This document shows, in pieces, positions 62,475 through 64,000 of a stretch of DNA of 64,000 nucleotides. Every line of letters begins with the position of its first letter. The stretch's first letter is position 1. Origin of the DNA: Pinibacter soli (GTDB lineage: Bacteria > Bacteroidota > Bacteroidia > Chitinophagales > Chitinophagaceae); the NCBI RefSeq assembly GCF_029961145.1, contig NZ_JASBRG010000007.1, forward strand, positions 2,920,533 to 2,984,532, written 5' to 3'. Both the position numbers and the translations under genes were made by a program. Below the pieces are notes generated by a model. That model made no database searches, was not told the origin of the DNA, and saw nothing but the letters and a program-made list of their open reading frames with translations.

Positions 62475-63488
62475 ATGAAAAAAATTCTTTGCTTTTGTGC
62501 AATGGGACTGTTTTTGGCCACCAAGTCATTTGGCCAAGATCCTCATTTTTCACAATTTTTCGCCTCTCCACTAACGTTAAATCCTGCTCTTACAGGTAAA
62601 TTTGACGGCGTTGTTCGCGTGGCTGGCAACTACAGGAATCAATGGCCTGCAATCAGCAAGGCATTTATTACTTCGACCGTTTCCGTTGACGCCCCTATAC
62701 TTTCAGGAAAACTTCCTTACACCGACACATGGGGAGTTGGTTTAATGGCAATGACTGACAGAACTGCCGATGGTATTTTGAATAGCAACTTTCTTGCGGT
62801 CTCCACTTCATATCATAAAGGGCTAGACGAAGATGGATTGCACCAAATAGGAATAGGCTTCCAGGGAGCGTATTCTAACAAACGCCTGGACGCAACAAGA
62901 CTCCATTTCGAAAATCAATTGGATCTTGATGGAAACTGGACTAACCCTAGCGGAGAAAGCTTTGCAAACACAAAACTCAATGTAAACTACTTCGACTTCA
63001 ACGCTGGTTTTTTGTATAGCGGTTCTACAACAGGTTACAACAACTTTTACGCGGGATTTTCAGTTTATCATATAAACAGACCAAAAGAATCTTTCACAAA
63101 TGGATATTACGTTCTTGATCCAAGAGTAACATTTCATGCTGGTGGATATTTTCCTATTGCTGACAATGCGGTACTTCACGTTAGCGGTTTACATAGTCGT
63201 CAAAGCGGCGCGTATGAAACGGTTCTTGGCGGTGCTGTTGCAATAAATGCAACTGGAGATGAAGAACATCCGACAAACTTTTATATTGGAAGCTGGTACC
63301 GCTTTAATGATGCTATTATACCATATGTAGGCTTTGAGTTCTCCGATTTCAGACTAGGTGCTACTTACGATGTTAATACTTCAAGCCTTAAGACCGCAAG
63401 CCAAAGCCGTGGTGGTATCGAAATTTCACTTATTTATATCAAACAAGCAAGCGACGGCAAGAAGAATATTCCTTGTCCTAAATTCTAA
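62475..63488 (+). CDS. PorP/SprF-family type IX secretion outer-membrane protein
   Basis: 337 residues from ATG 62475; a GTG two codons upstream is unlikely. A signal peptide ends SFGQ (about 20), then DPHFSQFFASPLTLNPALTGKFDG, the family opening. Alternating strands suggest an outer-membrane barrel. These proteins accompany T9SS or adhesin genes and help gliding or secretion of particular cargo. It fits the T9SS-sorted protein earlier in the window, but its own partner is beyond the right edge or absent. Confidence 0.92.
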   Translation: MKKILCFCAMGLFLATKSFGQDPHFSQFFASPLTLNPALTGKFDGVVRVAGNYRNQWPAISKAFITSTVSVDAPILSGKLPYTDTWGVGLMAMTDRTADGILNSNFLAVSTSYHKGLDEDGLHQIGIGFQGAYSNKRLDATRLHFENQLDLDGNWTNPSGESFANTKLNVNYFDFNAGFLYSGSTTGYNNFYAGFSVYHINRPKESFTNGYYVLDPRVTFHAGGYFPIADNAVLHVSGLHSRQSGAYETVLGGAVAINATGDEEHPTNFYIGSWYRFNDAIIPYVGFEFSDFRLGATYDVNTSSLKTASQSRGGIEISLIYIKQASDGKKNIPCPKF

Positions 63489-63500
63489 AACGAGTCATTT

Positions 63501-63687
63501 TTATTGGGTCAGCTGAGGATTTTCTAATAAGCATTGTTGCGTCGCACACTTGAACTATAGTAATTCTATTGATCGACACAAAACTCAGTTCGTTCAATGC
63601 AAGAGAAAGCAGTTTGGCGGAAGAAGAAACGACTACTAATAAATCACTTCTTAATAGTAAAAGAGCATCAAACGATGCTCTTTTTTT
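63501..63687 (+). ncRNA. Candidate small RNA, copy 1 of tandem repeat, with strong terminator
   Basis: The first about 80 bases match copy 2 ungapped with about nine mismatches (start TTATTGGGTC). A shared AAGAAGAAACGA lies at 63621-63632. It ends with AAAGAGCATC-AAAC-GATGCTCTTT and a T-run (about 63660-63687), a good intrinsic terminator. No coding frame is conserved, so an RNA product is the best guess; promoter not identified. Confidence 0.5.
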
Positions 63688-63735
63688 ATGGGGACAGGTC
63701 TACTAATTAAATGACGCGGTGATCTACGACCGGTT

Positions 63736-63923
63736 TTATTGGGTCGGCAGAGGATTTGCTATTAAGCATCGTTGCGTCGCACACTTGTACGATAGTAATT
63801 CTATTGATCGATAAAGCATTGGCTGCTCAATCCAGTTGAACTGGTTCAGAAGAAGAAGAAACGATTATTAATTAAATCGCTTTATAATAGAAAGGACATC
63901 ACAATCAGGGGCGCTCTTTTTTT
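63736..63923 (+). ncRNA. Candidate small RNA, copy 2 of tandem repeat
   Basis: Starts TTATTGGGTC at 63736, offset 235 bases from copy 1. The 5' 80 bases are conserved, the middle diverges, AAGAAGAAACGA recurs at 63853-63864, and a T-run follows GCGCTC at 63911-63923. The stem before that T-run is poor compared with copy 1, so its terminator may have decayed. Confidence 0.45.
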
Positions 63924-64000
63924 GTTCCTGCCAGCAGTGGGGGTCAGTGCTGCTTAACGCATCTTCGATGATAAACCAAGAGGCCGCCAGCGTAAAACTG

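Larger units (their letters stand above)
63489..64000. other. Gene-free region with tandem 235-bp repeat
   Basis: Downstream of porP there is no open frame of note. It holds two copies of a noncoding unit (see the two entries that follow), each ending in a T-run, then about 75 bases of unrelated sequence to the window edge. Confidence 0.75.

Overview
The window looks like a chromosomal segment of a Bacteroidota bacterium, most likely Chitinophagales/Chitinophagaceae. The signs are a C-terminal type IX secretion sorting domain, a PorP/SprF-family protein, promoter-like TAnnTTTG boxes upstream of several genes, ribosomal protein THX, and ATP synthase beta/epsilon genes standing apart from the rest of the atp operon. 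No rRNA, tRNA, CRISPR array, transposase or prophage was recognised.

Layout. 0-3.5 kb: the start of one M16 peptidase-like gene, a complete M16 zinc peptidase, and asnS. 3.5-11.5 kb: an accessory run on the minus strand, made of an O-antigen ligase-like protein split from its TPR tail by an in-frame TGA, a Sel1-repeat T9SS cargo, a small secreted protein, a tandem YhcG_N (DUF1016_N) protein lacking the nuclease domain, a transglutaminase-like protein and a helical exported protein. 11.8-19.4 kb: envelope genes (PAP2 phosphatase, ArnT-like GT39, ExbD, lipoprotein deacetylase, flippase) with a cbpA/DinD-like pair between them. 19.4-32.6 kb: housekeeping and single genes (YciO, JmjC-like cupin, an orphan 2-oxoacid:ferredoxin oxidoreductase beta subunit, a c-type cytochrome, a LigT-like protein, a radical SAM protein, typA, a BI-1 homologue, THX, HU, DUF4286, exonuclease III, LOG). 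32.8-41.6 kb: MurU-like and AmgK-RapZ fusion genes, a flavin/2Fe-2S reductase, atpC-atpD, CsbD, an L,D-transpeptidase and a YtxH/holin-like trio. 42-64 kb: a GNAT-like protein, dnaX, a GH18-NodB-GT2 chimera, an oxidoreductase, a large exported propeller-barrel protein, an MBL hydrolase, ade, a VOC protein, a LiaF-DUF4288-LytS-LytR cluster, a GH19 chitinase, anmK, upp, porP/sprF and a tandem noncoding duplication.

Shared roles. Several genes handle cell wall and surface sugars: AnmK, the AmgK-like kinase fused to a RapZ C-terminal domain, and MurU outline recycling of peptidoglycan amino sugars. The L,D-transpeptidase, deacetylase, GH19 enzyme, flippase, GT39 and GH18-NodB-GT2 chimera build or trim envelope and exopolysaccharide. 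The LytS/LytR pair next to a LiaF-like protein is probably an envelope sensor.

The most unusual signal is in the gaps. Many intergenic spaces hold inverted repeats whose arms are degenerate tandem words of about 7-8 bases, a different word in each family (about eleven families seen), together with longer repeats of about 9-base periodicity, short TAGAGAC palindromes that supply stop codons, and a 235-bp tandem duplication that may encode paired small RNAs.
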